From: UBA10348 sp002469915
GTDB taxonomy: Bacteria; Bacteroidota; Rhodothermia; Rhodothermales; UBA10348
DNA length: 64,000 bases
Direction of reading: 5' to 3'
Assembly: GCA_029249345.1 (NCBI GenBank)
Contig: JAQWHM010000023.1
Coordinates: 31,947 to 95,946 of the forward strand
This document shows, in pieces, positions 35,703 through 43,195 of the stretch (within the stretch, counting starts at the first letter, position 1; the number at the start of each line of letters is the position of its first letter). The notes beneath the pieces are model-generated. The model was given only the letters and a program-made list of their open reading frames with translations. It did not search any database and was not told where the DNA came from. The position numbers were made by a program, and so were the translations under genes.

Positions 35703-37126
35703 TAGTCGGCGGTCCTTATTTCCAACCCAATAATCTTGGTGAAGTCTGTAATTTTCTGCTCAATTTCAATCCACTCCGAGCCCGGATCTGAGCCTTGCAC
35801 CAGACCTGCTCCGGAGAATAAGGAAAGCTGCGATCCACGCACCACACCGCATCTGAGCGCGACGGCAAACTCAGCCGAGTCCCGCCCAATCCAACCAACG
35901 GGTCCAGCATACCACCCTCGGTCGAAGTCTTCGAGCGAATGAATAGCCTCAAGAGCAATCTCAGTGGGCACACCTCCAACGGCGGGTGTGGGAGGTAGCT
36001 GCTCGAGTAAATGAAAATCAGTTACTCCTTCGCGAAGCCTTCCTGAAACCCTAGAAACGAGGTGACGCCCTTGAGCAAGCCTCATTTCTGTTGCATTTTC
36101 ATCGACTGAAACCGAGTCACACAATCCTCCCAAAACATCCCTAATGCGTTCACGCACAAATGCATGCTCGCGCTGATCTTTTTCGCTGTCGAGCAGCGAA
36201 GCCATGTAGGCCTGATCATCATCACTGGTTTCGCCTCGCGGTCGCGTTCCAGCGACCGCCTCACTGGTTACTTCTCGACCTCTCCGGAAAAACAAACGTT
36301 CCGGTGTGGCTCCCAAGAAAACACCTTCCTGAGATGTAAACAGAAAATGGAAGCAATTGGGCGTAGCGTCTTCAAGAATGCGGAGTAATGAAACCGGGTC
36401 TGGGGCTTGCTGAAATGAAAAATCGACCCGTCTGGCCAGCACCACTTTATCAACAAGGTCACGATGAAAAGCGTCTAACGACCAATTCACTTGTGCTTTC
36501 CACCCTTCAAACCCGGGATTGTCCACACGGGAGACCGGCTTGGGGACCTGCGGAGATTTCTTTTCCTGTTGCTGAACCTTCTCTTGCCCAGAATCAGGAA
36601 AACAGAGTTCTTGCACTTGCTGAATGAGAGCGTCCCGAACGGCATAATCTTCGGGAAGAACTAAGTTGCAGCAAAGCAGCGTGTGTTTACCTCGCTGATG
36701 CATTTCAAATCTCGGAAGCACAAAGCGCCAAGCTGGGAATCCGTACCAATCATGGTCTGCATTACGATCCAGATCAAACCGCATACCACCATACAAACGG
36801 AGATCCGCCCCTGGACGCTCAAGGAAGTCGTCGACTTCTCTGGCAAGATCTGGATACTCAGGTCTAGAATCGCCTGACATCACTTTTGCTACTCCAAACA
36901 TGGCCACCCGATCGTCGGCATGTCTTCCCCGCCAATACATTCTTTCGGAATCGGATTGCATTCCTAACCACACAAGTGGATCCATCGAAAAAATGGGGAC
37001 CTCTATTCGAACAAGACTCCGAATACGAGGATCTGGGGCATCCAGATGTTTTTGGATGGCAGAAAGCAGCTTTTGCCGCAATTCCTTGCCAGAGTCTACG
37101 ATCGTAATATGCTCGTCTATGGGCAA
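35702..37126 (-). CDS. menF: Isochorismate synthase MenF
   Basis: 474 residues from a TTG codon. It converts chorismate to isochorismate and opens the Men operon. The chorismate-binding half is clear: KVVLARRVDFSF near residue 235, PERLFFRRGREVTSEAVAGTRPRG, the Mg-binding SLLDSEKDQREHAFV, LPPTPAVGGVPTE, and the C-terminal DRGWYAGPVGWIG and GAGLVQGSDPGSEWIEIE. The start is uncertain because no ATG is available before the conserved region. The gap to the upstream membrane-protein gene is 88 bp, so the operon may start here or read from the shell-protein promoter at 39.75 kb. Confidence 0.93.
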   Translation of the reverse strand: MPIDEHITIVDSGKELRQKLLSAIQKHLDAPDPRIRSLVRIEVPIFSMDPLVWLGMQSDSERMYWRGRHADDRVAMFGVAKVMSGDSRPEYPDLAREVDDFLERPGADLRLYGGMRFDLDRNADHDWYGFPAWRFVLPRFEMHQRGKHTLLCCNLVLPEDYAVRDALIQQVQELCFPDSGQEKVQQQEKKSPQVPKPVSRVDNPGFEGWKAQVNWSLDAFHRDLVDKVVLARRVDFSFQQAPDPVSLLRILEDATPNCFHFLFTSQEGVFLGATPERLFFRRGREVTSEAVAGTRPRGETSDDDQAYMASLLDSEKDQREHAFVRERIRDVLGGLCDSVSVDENATEMRLAQGRHLVSRVSGRLREGVTDFHLLEQLPPTPAVGGVPTEIALEAIHSLEDFDRGWYAGPVGWIGRDSAEFAVALRCGVVRGSQLSLFSGAGLVQGSDPGSEWIEIEQKITDFTKIIGLEIRTAD

Positions 37127-37214
37127 CTGGATGAATTCAATCCGTTTCAGTGAGAGGGCTCAGGGTAGGAGAAGTCTTCGGACGGCAAATATACCCAATC
37201 ACGACCTAATCCGT

Positions 37215-37862
37215 TCATTTTCCTGTCTGTTTTGATCGGGTTTTATGATACGTCATGATCTCTGTCATCCGCTCTTCCATACGTTGCAATTCGCCAACCG
37301 AATAGCCGTATTTCAGGGAACCCCGAATCAAGACATTTCGCAAGATGGTATCGGGCATGGACAAAGGTGAAAGTGGACGCGCAAGAAAACGTATGGGGCG
37401 CGAAAGGAGACGACCAACAAGTTGCCACCTAAATAAAATAAAGCCCAGTAATCCCGTGCCCACAGCTCCCATCTGCCCCAAACTGGCTAAGTAGCTCAAA
37501 AAGAGCACGTAGATCAGACCCTGCAAAACAGGATGGATCAACTTCCGTGTTAATCCGGACAGATTATAGATCACAACCGAAGGAGACACCACCGCTAGAA
37601 ACATGTAAATGGAAAGGGATCCAAGGGCAGCTTGCCATGGACTGATTAATACCAACAATGCAGCCAAGCCCAATATTGCAATTGCGGTAGGAAGACGCGA
37701 CCACTCACCTGCTTGAGCCAATAAAACATCTAAACCGCTTCTATGGAGCAAATCTGGCGCGAACTCTGCTACGTCTTTCTCTGTGGTGTGATACCAAATT
37801 CCATCAGCAGTAAAGATTCCATCCGGAAGCTCGACGTAAGAGAACGTTTCTTTATCTCTCAT
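37215..37862 (-). CDS. Uncharacterised membrane protein downstream of YbbR gene
   Basis: 215 residues, family not recognised. A soluble N-terminus (about 1-55) precedes four to five hydrophobic segments between about 55 and 150 (AIAILGLAALLVLIS, LGSLSIYMFLAVVSPSVVI, PVLQGLIYVLFLSYLASLG, VGTGLLGFILFRW), and a basic cytosolic tail with a helical ELQRMEERMTEIM. It overlaps the end of the YbbR gene by 11 nt, so the two products are co-translated and may form a complex. It is not the diadenylate cyclase CdaA that normally partners YbbR proteins: no DisA-N motif is seen. Confidence 0.7.
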   Translation of the reverse strand: MRDKETFSYVELPDGIFTADGIWYHTTEKDVAEFAPDLLHRSGLDVLLAQAGEWSRLPTAIAILGLAALLVLISPWQAALGSLSIYMFLAVVSPSVVIYNLSGLTRKLIHPVLQGLIYVLFLSYLASLGQMGAVGTGLLGFILFRWQLVGRLLSRPIRFLARPLSPLSMPDTILRNVLIRGSLKYGYSVGELQRMEERMTEIMTYHKTRSKQTGK

Positions 37863-38835
37863 TACGGGTATCGTAGTAGCCTAGGAAGTCTGGATCAAGT
37901 CGATATCTACGAATTTCAAGTCCTTCAGGAGGATGAAGCATAGGATAAACCCGCCCTTGATCATCGCGTAGAATATCCGCATACGGTACGAACACAAAAA
38001 AGTCTTCCGCGTCCATAGAGGCATCGTATTGGGACAAGGGGACCTGATAGACAACATTTACGGTCTCAGGCACAAACGTAACCGTCTGCCCGTCGTCCGC
38101 TCCCGTAACCCGCACCTTGACACTCCGTCTACCCTCGGTGAATTCCTGAATATCGGCCTGAACGCGCACTTCCGACGCATTTAAATTAAGAAGACCCGAT
38201 AATGAATCGGATAGCTCGATGACTGCATTGAGAGAGTCGCTGAGAGAGCCAATATTTCGAGTTTTCGTGGGCCAGGCGCGAATGCTTTCAACTATCGACT
38301 GTGCACCGGATATCAATATCGAATCTGGAATGACTGAAATGCCGCCTATCATTTGATGACCTGGTTCGAATTGCACGTCCACTCGGGCTTCGACGGGGAC
38401 TCTTCGCGTAATCCGATCATCGAGCGAGAGAGAGATCTGCCGAGGTGTGACGGTCTGCAGACTAACGTTGTTCAACACATCCGGTGCAACCAGAAACATG
38501 TCCACATCTCCGACCGAAACGTCAATGGGGATGGTAGGCGGATTATAATACAGTCTCAAGATCTGAACACCCTCCCCTTCAACCTGAATCAGCACGCTCG
38601 TCGGAGGCTCTTGGATCAGAGCTTTGTCCATTGGAAGATTTCTGACTTCAGTAGGAAGCTCAATGATCTGGGTGTACGTCTCTTGCATCGAAAATGCGAA
38701 CCAAAGCACGCATGAGGCCAGAATACAGAACGTAACAACGAGCCCGCGATGACTGGGCTCTTCCCGTTCAAATCCAGATCCGCGCTGCGTCGGAGCATAC
38801 AGAGAACGTAATTTTGAGTAAACAGGCCGTTTCAT
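37852..38835 (-). CDS. YbbR-domain membrane-anchored protein
   Basis: 327 residues: a cytosolic N-terminus, one membrane helix (about 30-48, RGLVVTFCILASCVLWFAF) and repeated extracytoplasmic YbbR-type beta modules (for example ELPTEVRNLPMDKALIQEP and SVKVRVTGADDGQTVTFVPETVNV). YbbR proteins such as CdaR regulate the cyclic-di-AMP synthase CdaA in Firmicutes, but no such cyclase gene is here. It starts 25 bp after the shell-protein gene and overlaps the next gene, so it is part of an operon led by two BMC shell genes. A functional link between these is not established. Confidence 0.8.
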   Translation of the reverse strand: MKRPVYSKLRSLYAPTQRGSGFEREEPSHRGLVVTFCILASCVLWFAFSMQETYTQIIELPTEVRNLPMDKALIQEPPTSVLIQVEGEGVQILRLYYNPPTIPIDVSVGDVDMFLVAPDVLNNVSLQTVTPRQISLSLDDRITRRVPVEARVDVQFEPGHQMIGGISVIPDSILISGAQSIVESIRAWPTKTRNIGSLSDSLNAVIELSDSLSGLLNLNASEVRVQADIQEFTEGRRSVKVRVTGADDGQTVTFVPETVNVVYQVPLSQYDASMDAEDFFVFVPYADILRDDQGRVYPMLHPPEGLEIRRYRLDPDFLGYYDTRNER

Positions 38836-38860
38836 GGTTTGGCCAGAATGGAGTTACCGA

Positions 38861-39292
38861 CTATGCTCGCTTACGAAGGGCTGCCAGCAGCTGTTGCTTA
38901 TTGGCTCGAGCAATTTCTCTACCCTGAATGGGGAGCCCGGATTGAGTTCGAGCAAAGGCTCGAAGCTCTCGAACGGTCATGTTTTCAAGAGAAGCCGTTG
39001 TTGAAGGCTCTGAAGCAGTAAGCATACTACCGAGGCTATCTGCCGGACGAGCGATTACGTGCCGGGAAAGCACCTCCCCGACCCGCTCAGCGGCATTGGA
39101 ACCCGCATCTACAGCAGCCTGAACGGCAGCAGTTTCCCCAGCCAATTTAATGGTAATGAGTGCGGCCTGAGTCTGCTCCATGCCGATAATCCGAACGCTA
39201 GCCGACTTAACGGCTGCATCTGCCGCTTCGATTGCGGCGACTAGACCCCGAGTCTCAATCAGACCCAATGCCTCATTTGCAGATTCTGACAT
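38861..39292 (-). CDS. BMC-H shell protein with Rho-N/SAP-like C-terminal tail
   Basis: 143 residues. Residues 1-85 form one bacterial-microcompartment domain (EALGLIETRGLVAAIEAADAAVKSA, then AAERVGEVLSRHVIARP). The pore loop is unusual: TQAAL replaces the IGSGL/IGGGY type, so the central pore must differ from that of the neighbouring shell protein. After a Ser/Thr/Ala linker (about 86-100) comes a tail of about 40 residues, LENMTVRELRAFARTQ to KQQLLAALRKRA, matching the helix-extended-loop-helix pattern of Rho N-terminal or SAP-type nucleic-acid-binding domains. The layout recalls EutK, which also has a C-terminal nucleic-acid-binding-like domain. It follows the other shell gene by 45 bp. 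No BMC enzyme is near. Confidence 0.88.
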   Translation of the reverse strand: MSESANEALGLIETRGLVAAIEAADAAVKSASVRIIGMEQTQAALITIKLAGETAAVQAAVDAGSNAAERVGEVLSRHVIARPADSLGSMLTASEPSTTASLENMTVRELRAFARTQSGLPIQGREIARANKQQLLAALRKRA

Positions 39293-39337
39293 TATAATTC
39301 GACCTGGTAAGCGACGGAGCGTTGCACTCCCTCGGGC

Positions 39338-39631
39338 TTAACCATCTATACCAGATGGCAAAACAGACTCCACGTCAGAATGAGGACGAGGAATCACATG
39401 GACCGAAACGAGTTCGCCCACACGCTCGGCAGCGGCTGCCCCTGCGTCTGTAGCAGCCTTGACAGCTCCTACATCACCGCGAACCATGACGGTGACATAT
39501 CCACCACCAATCTTTTCTTTTCCAATCAAATTGACCTTAGCAGCCTTGACCATGGCATCGGCGGCTTCAATTGCACCGACGAGACCACGTGTCTCGATCA
39601 TTCCGAGGGCAATTCCGTAATCATCTGACAT
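39338..39631 (-). CDS. BMC-H microcompartment shell protein
   Basis: 97 residues, canonical single-domain hexameric shell protein of the PduA/EutM type: GIALGMIETRGLVGAIEAADAMVKAAKV, pore motif KIGGGYVTVMVRGDVGAVKAA (Gly in place of the central Ser of PduA), and ERVGELVSVHVIPRPHSDVE. Such hexamers tile the facets of microcompartments that enclose aldehyde-producing pathways. No pentamer (EutN/CcmL type), no aldehyde dehydrogenase and no signature enzyme lie in the window, so this is an orphan or satellite shell locus. A TTGACA/TATATT promoter lies about 100 bp upstream. Confidence 0.95.
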   Translation of the reverse strand: MSDDYGIALGMIETRGLVGAIEAADAMVKAAKVNLIGKEKIGGGYVTVMVRGDVGAVKAATDAGAAAAERVGELVSVHVIPRPHSDVESVLPSGIDG

Positions 39632-39734
39632 TGCGCGTCCCTGTATAGTCGTGTAGTCGTGAAATCAAGAATGGTTGTTCCGTTCATTGGGAGCATCCGA
39701 CACGCGCCGGAGCATCTTGTTTGAACATGGTGGG

Positions 39735-39764
39735 AATATAGATCCTGAAGCACCCGTTTGTCAA
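39735..39764 (-). promoter_or_regulatory. Sigma-70-like promoter of the shell-protein operon
   Basis: Minus-strand TTGACA (plus 39759-39764), 18-bp spacer, TATATT (plus 39735-39740). Transcription would start near 39728 and leave a leader of about 97 nt. The boxes are the same hexamers as at the TonB receptor promoter (9011-9041). Confidence 0.6.
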
Positions 39765-39852
39765 AGATTCCGGCATCAGATCCCAATTGAAACGAGTATA
39801 CTCCAAAACTGAATCTAAGACGCATTTTTGAACGCAATCCTGACCTATTCGA

Positions 39853-40956
39853 ATGTTTAAAGCAGCTTTGATAGCGGGCGCCCGGCCTAATTTCATTAAA
39901 ATTGCAGCCCTAGAAAAAGCTTTCACGGCTTCGGGGCACTTCGAGAACTTGCTGATTCACACGGGGCAACACTACGACGCCCGCATGAGTGATATCTTTT
40001 TTAAGCAGCTCGGTATGCCTGAACCCGACATGTTTCTGGGTGTCGGATCTGGTACCCATGCGGTTCAAACGGCAGGCGTAATGACCAAAACAGAGGCGGT
40101 GTTTCAAGAACATCGACCTGATGTAGTGGTGGTGGTTGGAGACGTAAACTCTACTGTTGCTACGGCTTTGACTGCTAAAAAAATGCATATCCCGGTGATT
40201 CATGTAGAGGCAGGACTTCGATCATTTGACCGCACCATGCCCGAGGAAATCAATCGACTAATCACCGATTCTATTTCAGACTTTCTCTATGTCAGCGAGC
40301 CATCTGGTATGTCTCATCTTCGAAATGAAGGGGTAGATGAGCAGCGTATGCTCTTCGTTGGAAACGTCATGATCGATTCCCTGAGACAGTTTGAGCAGGC
40401 TGCTCGTGATACGGCCTTTCACGAGACCATGGGGCTTACCGCGAAATCATATTTCTTAATTACCGCACACCGACCGGCGCTAGTAGATGATGACGCTAAT
40501 CTGAACACCTTTGCTTTGGCTCTTCTCAATCTAGCCGAAATGGGGCCCGTGGTATTTCCGATTCATCCCCGAACGGCACTCCGATTGGACGGCATCGCAT
40601 CTGGAAGAACGTTAAAAGCTCATCCCGCCATTCATTTGACCGAACCTATCGGATATCTTGAATTTATGTGCCTCATGATGCACTCCGGCCTGATCGTCAC
40701 CGATAGCGGAGGGATTCAGGAAGAAAGCACAGCGCTCGGAGTCCCTTGTGCCACAGTTCGACCCAACACGGAGCGTCCCATCACGATTGATGAAGGTACC
40801 AATGAACTCATGTCGCTGGACGTGGATCTGATCACTGACGCCGGACGTCGCGCGATCTCGGGGACATGGAAACAAGGGCAGGTCCCTGAATTATGGGACG
40901 GAAGAGCGTCCGAACGGATTGCCGAACACCTATTCCAGTGGCTTAGCGCCCAGTAG
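39853..40956 (+). CDS. wecB: UDP-N-acetylglucosamine 2-epimerase (non-hydrolysing)
   Basis: 367 residues. It interconverts UDP-GlcNAc and UDP-ManNAc for envelope polysaccharides. Family motifs: AGARPNFIKIAAL near the N-terminus, HTGQHYDARMSDIFF, HVEAGLRSFDRTMPEEINR, and TDSGGIQEESTALGVPCAT. It is transcribed opposite to all its neighbours, and its last 27 bp overlap the 3' end of the convergent glycosyltransferase gene. A second, diverged copy lies at 42155-43192. Confidence 0.93.
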   Translation: MFKAALIAGARPNFIKIAALEKAFTASGHFENLLIHTGQHYDARMSDIFFKQLGMPEPDMFLGVGSGTHAVQTAGVMTKTEAVFQEHRPDVVVVVGDVNSTVATALTAKKMHIPVIHVEAGLRSFDRTMPEEINRLITDSISDFLYVSEPSGMSHLRNEGVDEQRMLFVGNVMIDSLRQFEQAARDTAFHETMGLTAKSYFLITAHRPALVDDDANLNTFALALLNLAEMGPVVFPIHPRTALRLDGIASGRTLKAHPAIHLTEPIGYLEFMCLMMHSGLIVTDSGGIQEESTALGVPCATVRPNTERPITIDEGTNELMSLDVDLITDAGRRAISGTWKQGQVPELWDGRASERIAEHLFQWLSAQ

Positions 40957-42135
40957 TCTGTAATATACCTCAACGAGACCAGTGGCCGTAGCATCCCAAT
41001 TGTAGGACGTAGCTACAGCCTCTTTTCCTGCTTTGGAAAGTCGATTCCGCAGGGCTGCGTCTCCCAAGAGCGTGCAAAGTTGATCTGCCAGTTTTCCTGG
41101 CGATCCAGACGGATAAACAGCTCCGCATCCCACTTCTTCGACGATGCGCTCCAAAGGACGACAATTACTGACCACAGACGGCAAGCCCATATACATGTAA
41201 TGAAACAGTTTATGCGGAATTGTGTGATCGGTATGGACGGTCTTCTTGTGTGGAATGATGCCCACATCAGCTAAAGCTAAGTAGCTTTTGACCTTTTTCT
41301 GGTCTTGCCATCCGGTAAAAACAATATGCTGTTGGATGTTTTCGCGGATTGCCAGTGATTCCAATTCACTGCGCACGGCACCATCACCTACCATGAGTAC
41401 TTCGACATCGGGAAATTGAGTAATGACATGCGGAAGCGCCTGAATCACATCTTCCAATCCTCTATGACGATCCATTCCTCCCGTATAGATCAGACGAGGT
41501 ACAGAGTCTTCAAAGCCTGCAATAGGTTCGATGGGCCATGCTGCAAAATCGTCTAGTCTGATGGTGTTGGGCACAACCGTCATGGCCGATTCTGAAATAC
41601 CCCTTTCACGAAGCCGTTCTGCCATCTCCTCGATGACCACAATGAGATGATGCACTTCAGTGGACCAGGTCATCTCGAGTGCTTCCCACTTTTTCAGATT
41701 GATGACCCATTTCCCCGGAATCGTAGTGCTCCACTTATAATGCTTGAGTGCTTCCACCCAGTTCTCATGCATATCCCCCACGACCGGGAGTCCGAGTTTT
41801 TTACCGATGCGAATACACGCTCCAAACAGATACAAATCATGGGCATGAATGGCATCGAAATGGTAGCTCTTGTGCAGCTTCCGAATGGTACGAGCCAGAT
41901 ACAGATCTAAAAACGGTAGCGAACCAGCTAATCCCCGCATTTTATTTCTCATCTGAGCGGGAATCCGAGAGCGAACGATTCGAGCCAAACCACTCTGTTC
42001 AACAATCGGACGGGAATCCGGTCCAATCGATAAGAGAGTTACTTCAAACCCCGCTTTATTCAGCGTATACACTTCATTCTCTACCCGAAGATCGGGAGGG
42101 TAGGCATGATCTAATACCATCAGAATATGGGGCAT
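40930..42135 (-). CDS. Glycosyltransferase family 4 protein
   Basis: 401 residues, GT-B fold. N-terminal half: LDHAYPPDLRVENEVYTLNKAGFEVTLL and HAHDLYLFGACIRIGKKL; C-terminal half: YTGGMDRHRGLEDVIQALP, MVGDGAVRSELESLA and the nucleotide-sugar Glu region IPHKLFHYMYMGLPSVVSNCRPLERIV. It probably transfers an activated sugar to a lipid-linked or surface glycan in the cytoplasm. Donor and acceptor are unknown. It follows the second epimerase gene by 19 bp and overlaps the convergent wecB by 27 bp. Confidence 0.88.
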   Translation of the reverse strand: MPHILMVLDHAYPPDLRVENEVYTLNKAGFEVTLLSIGPDSRPIVEQSGLARIVRSRIPAQMRNKMRGLAGSLPFLDLYLARTIRKLHKSYHFDAIHAHDLYLFGACIRIGKKLGLPVVGDMHENWVEALKHYKWSTTIPGKWVINLKKWEALEMTWSTEVHHLIVVIEEMAERLRERGISESAMTVVPNTIRLDDFAAWPIEPIAGFEDSVPRLIYTGGMDRHRGLEDVIQALPHVITQFPDVEVLMVGDGAVRSELESLAIRENIQQHIVFTGWQDQKKVKSYLALADVGIIPHKKTVHTDHTIPHKLFHYMYMGLPSVVSNCRPLERIVEEVGCGAVYPSGSPGKLADQLCTLLGDAALRNRLSKAGKEAVATSYNWDATATGLVEVYYRLLGAKPLE

Positions 42136-42154
42136 AGTCTTCTCGTCCTCCCTT

Positions 42155-43192
42155 CTAGGTGGTCAGCAAGCGGGTAATTTCATTAGAAGCCGTCGTTCCT
42201 GGAATTTCGCCAAAGACTGGACACGCCCCTTCAGGATCCGTTTGGACGGCCTTTAGAATAGATTCAGTATGGGCCCCCACGATCTGATTCCACTTCCCAT
42301 TCGTGGTCTCCACCCATTCCGTTTCATCCCGTAATGTTATGCAAGGAGTCGAAAGCCAAATTGCTTCTTTTTGCAAACCCCCAGAATCGGTCAGGACTTT
42401 ATCGGCGGCTGTAATGAGCGACAACATCTCCAGATAGGACACTGGATCAACGATGGTCACATTGTTCGGGACGTGAAAAGCTTCGATGATTGACTTCGTC
42501 CTGGGGTGCAAAGGAAGAATGATCGTTTGATCCATCAGGGAAAAGGCCTTTAAAATGGATTGTAAACGGTCCGGGTCGTCGGTGTTTTCTGCCCTATGAA
42601 TGGTCGCCAAATAAAAAGGCGATTCTGGATACACCATCTCAAAACGCTGTGCACGTTCAGCAAAAAAGCGCGTCGCGTCTAACATAACATCACCCGTGAG
42701 ATGAACACCTTGACTGATGCCTTCATTCTCAAGATGACGTACAGCTGTGGAAGTAGGACAGAATAGCAGATCTGAAATGCGGTCGGTGACAATCCTGTTG
42801 ACCTCTTCCGGCATCCGCATGTTGAACGATCGAAGACCCGCTTCGACGTGGGCAACAGGAATATTCAGTTTAGTGCCAACTAGTGCGGATGCCAACGTGC
42901 TATTGGTATCTCCGTACACCAAAATCCAATCGGGACGCTGTTCCAGGAGATACTTTTCGAGGCGAATCATCATGGTGCCCGTTTGAGTCGCGTGCGTACC
43001 TGAGCCCACTTCTAAATTGGTGTCTGGAGCGGGTATTCCCAACTGACTGAAGAATATGTCACTCATACCGGGGTCATAATGCTGACCTGTATGCACGATG
43101 CGTTCCTGCACGCCAGCAGCTAGGAGGGCATGACTAACCACGGCAGCCTTAATAAACTGCGGTCTTGCACCGACTACCGTAACAATATCCAC
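42155..43192 (-). CDS. wecB: UDP-N-acetylglucosamine 2-epimerase, second copy
   Basis: 345 residues from a GTG start; 22 residues shorter than the other copy. Motifs VVGARPQFIKAAVVS, HTGQHYDPGMSDIFFSQLG, HVEAGLRSFNMRMPEEVNR and LTDSGGLQKEAIWLSTPCITLR are intact, so it should be active on UDP-GlcNAc or a related sugar. It lies between two glycosyltransferase genes on the same strand, 3 nt after one and 19 bp before the other, so this copy is the one tied to the glycan operon. The two copies may differ in substrate. Confidence 0.92.
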   Translation of the reverse strand: MDIVTVVGARPQFIKAAVVSHALLAAGVQERIVHTGQHYDPGMSDIFFSQLGIPAPDTNLEVGSGTHATQTGTMMIRLEKYLLEQRPDWILVYGDTNSTLASALVGTKLNIPVAHVEAGLRSFNMRMPEEVNRIVTDRISDLLFCPTSTAVRHLENEGISQGVHLTGDVMLDATRFFAERAQRFEMVYPESPFYLATIHRAENTDDPDRLQSILKAFSLMDQTIILPLHPRTKSIIEAFHVPNNVTIVDPVSYLEMLSLITAADKVLTDSGGLQKEAIWLSTPCITLRDETEWVETTNGKWNQIVGAHTESILKAVQTDPEGACPVFGEIPGTTASNEITRLLTT

Positions 43193-43195
43193 CTT

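Noticed and set aside
36244..36265. 8-bp inverted repeat GCGGTCGC inside menF
   Set aside because: Short enough to be expected by chance within GC-rich codons of a conserved motif (GTRPRGE).
37215..38835. CdaA-CdaR cyclic-di-AMP module
   Set aside because: The YbbR protein is there but the partner membrane protein has no DisA-N cyclase motif.
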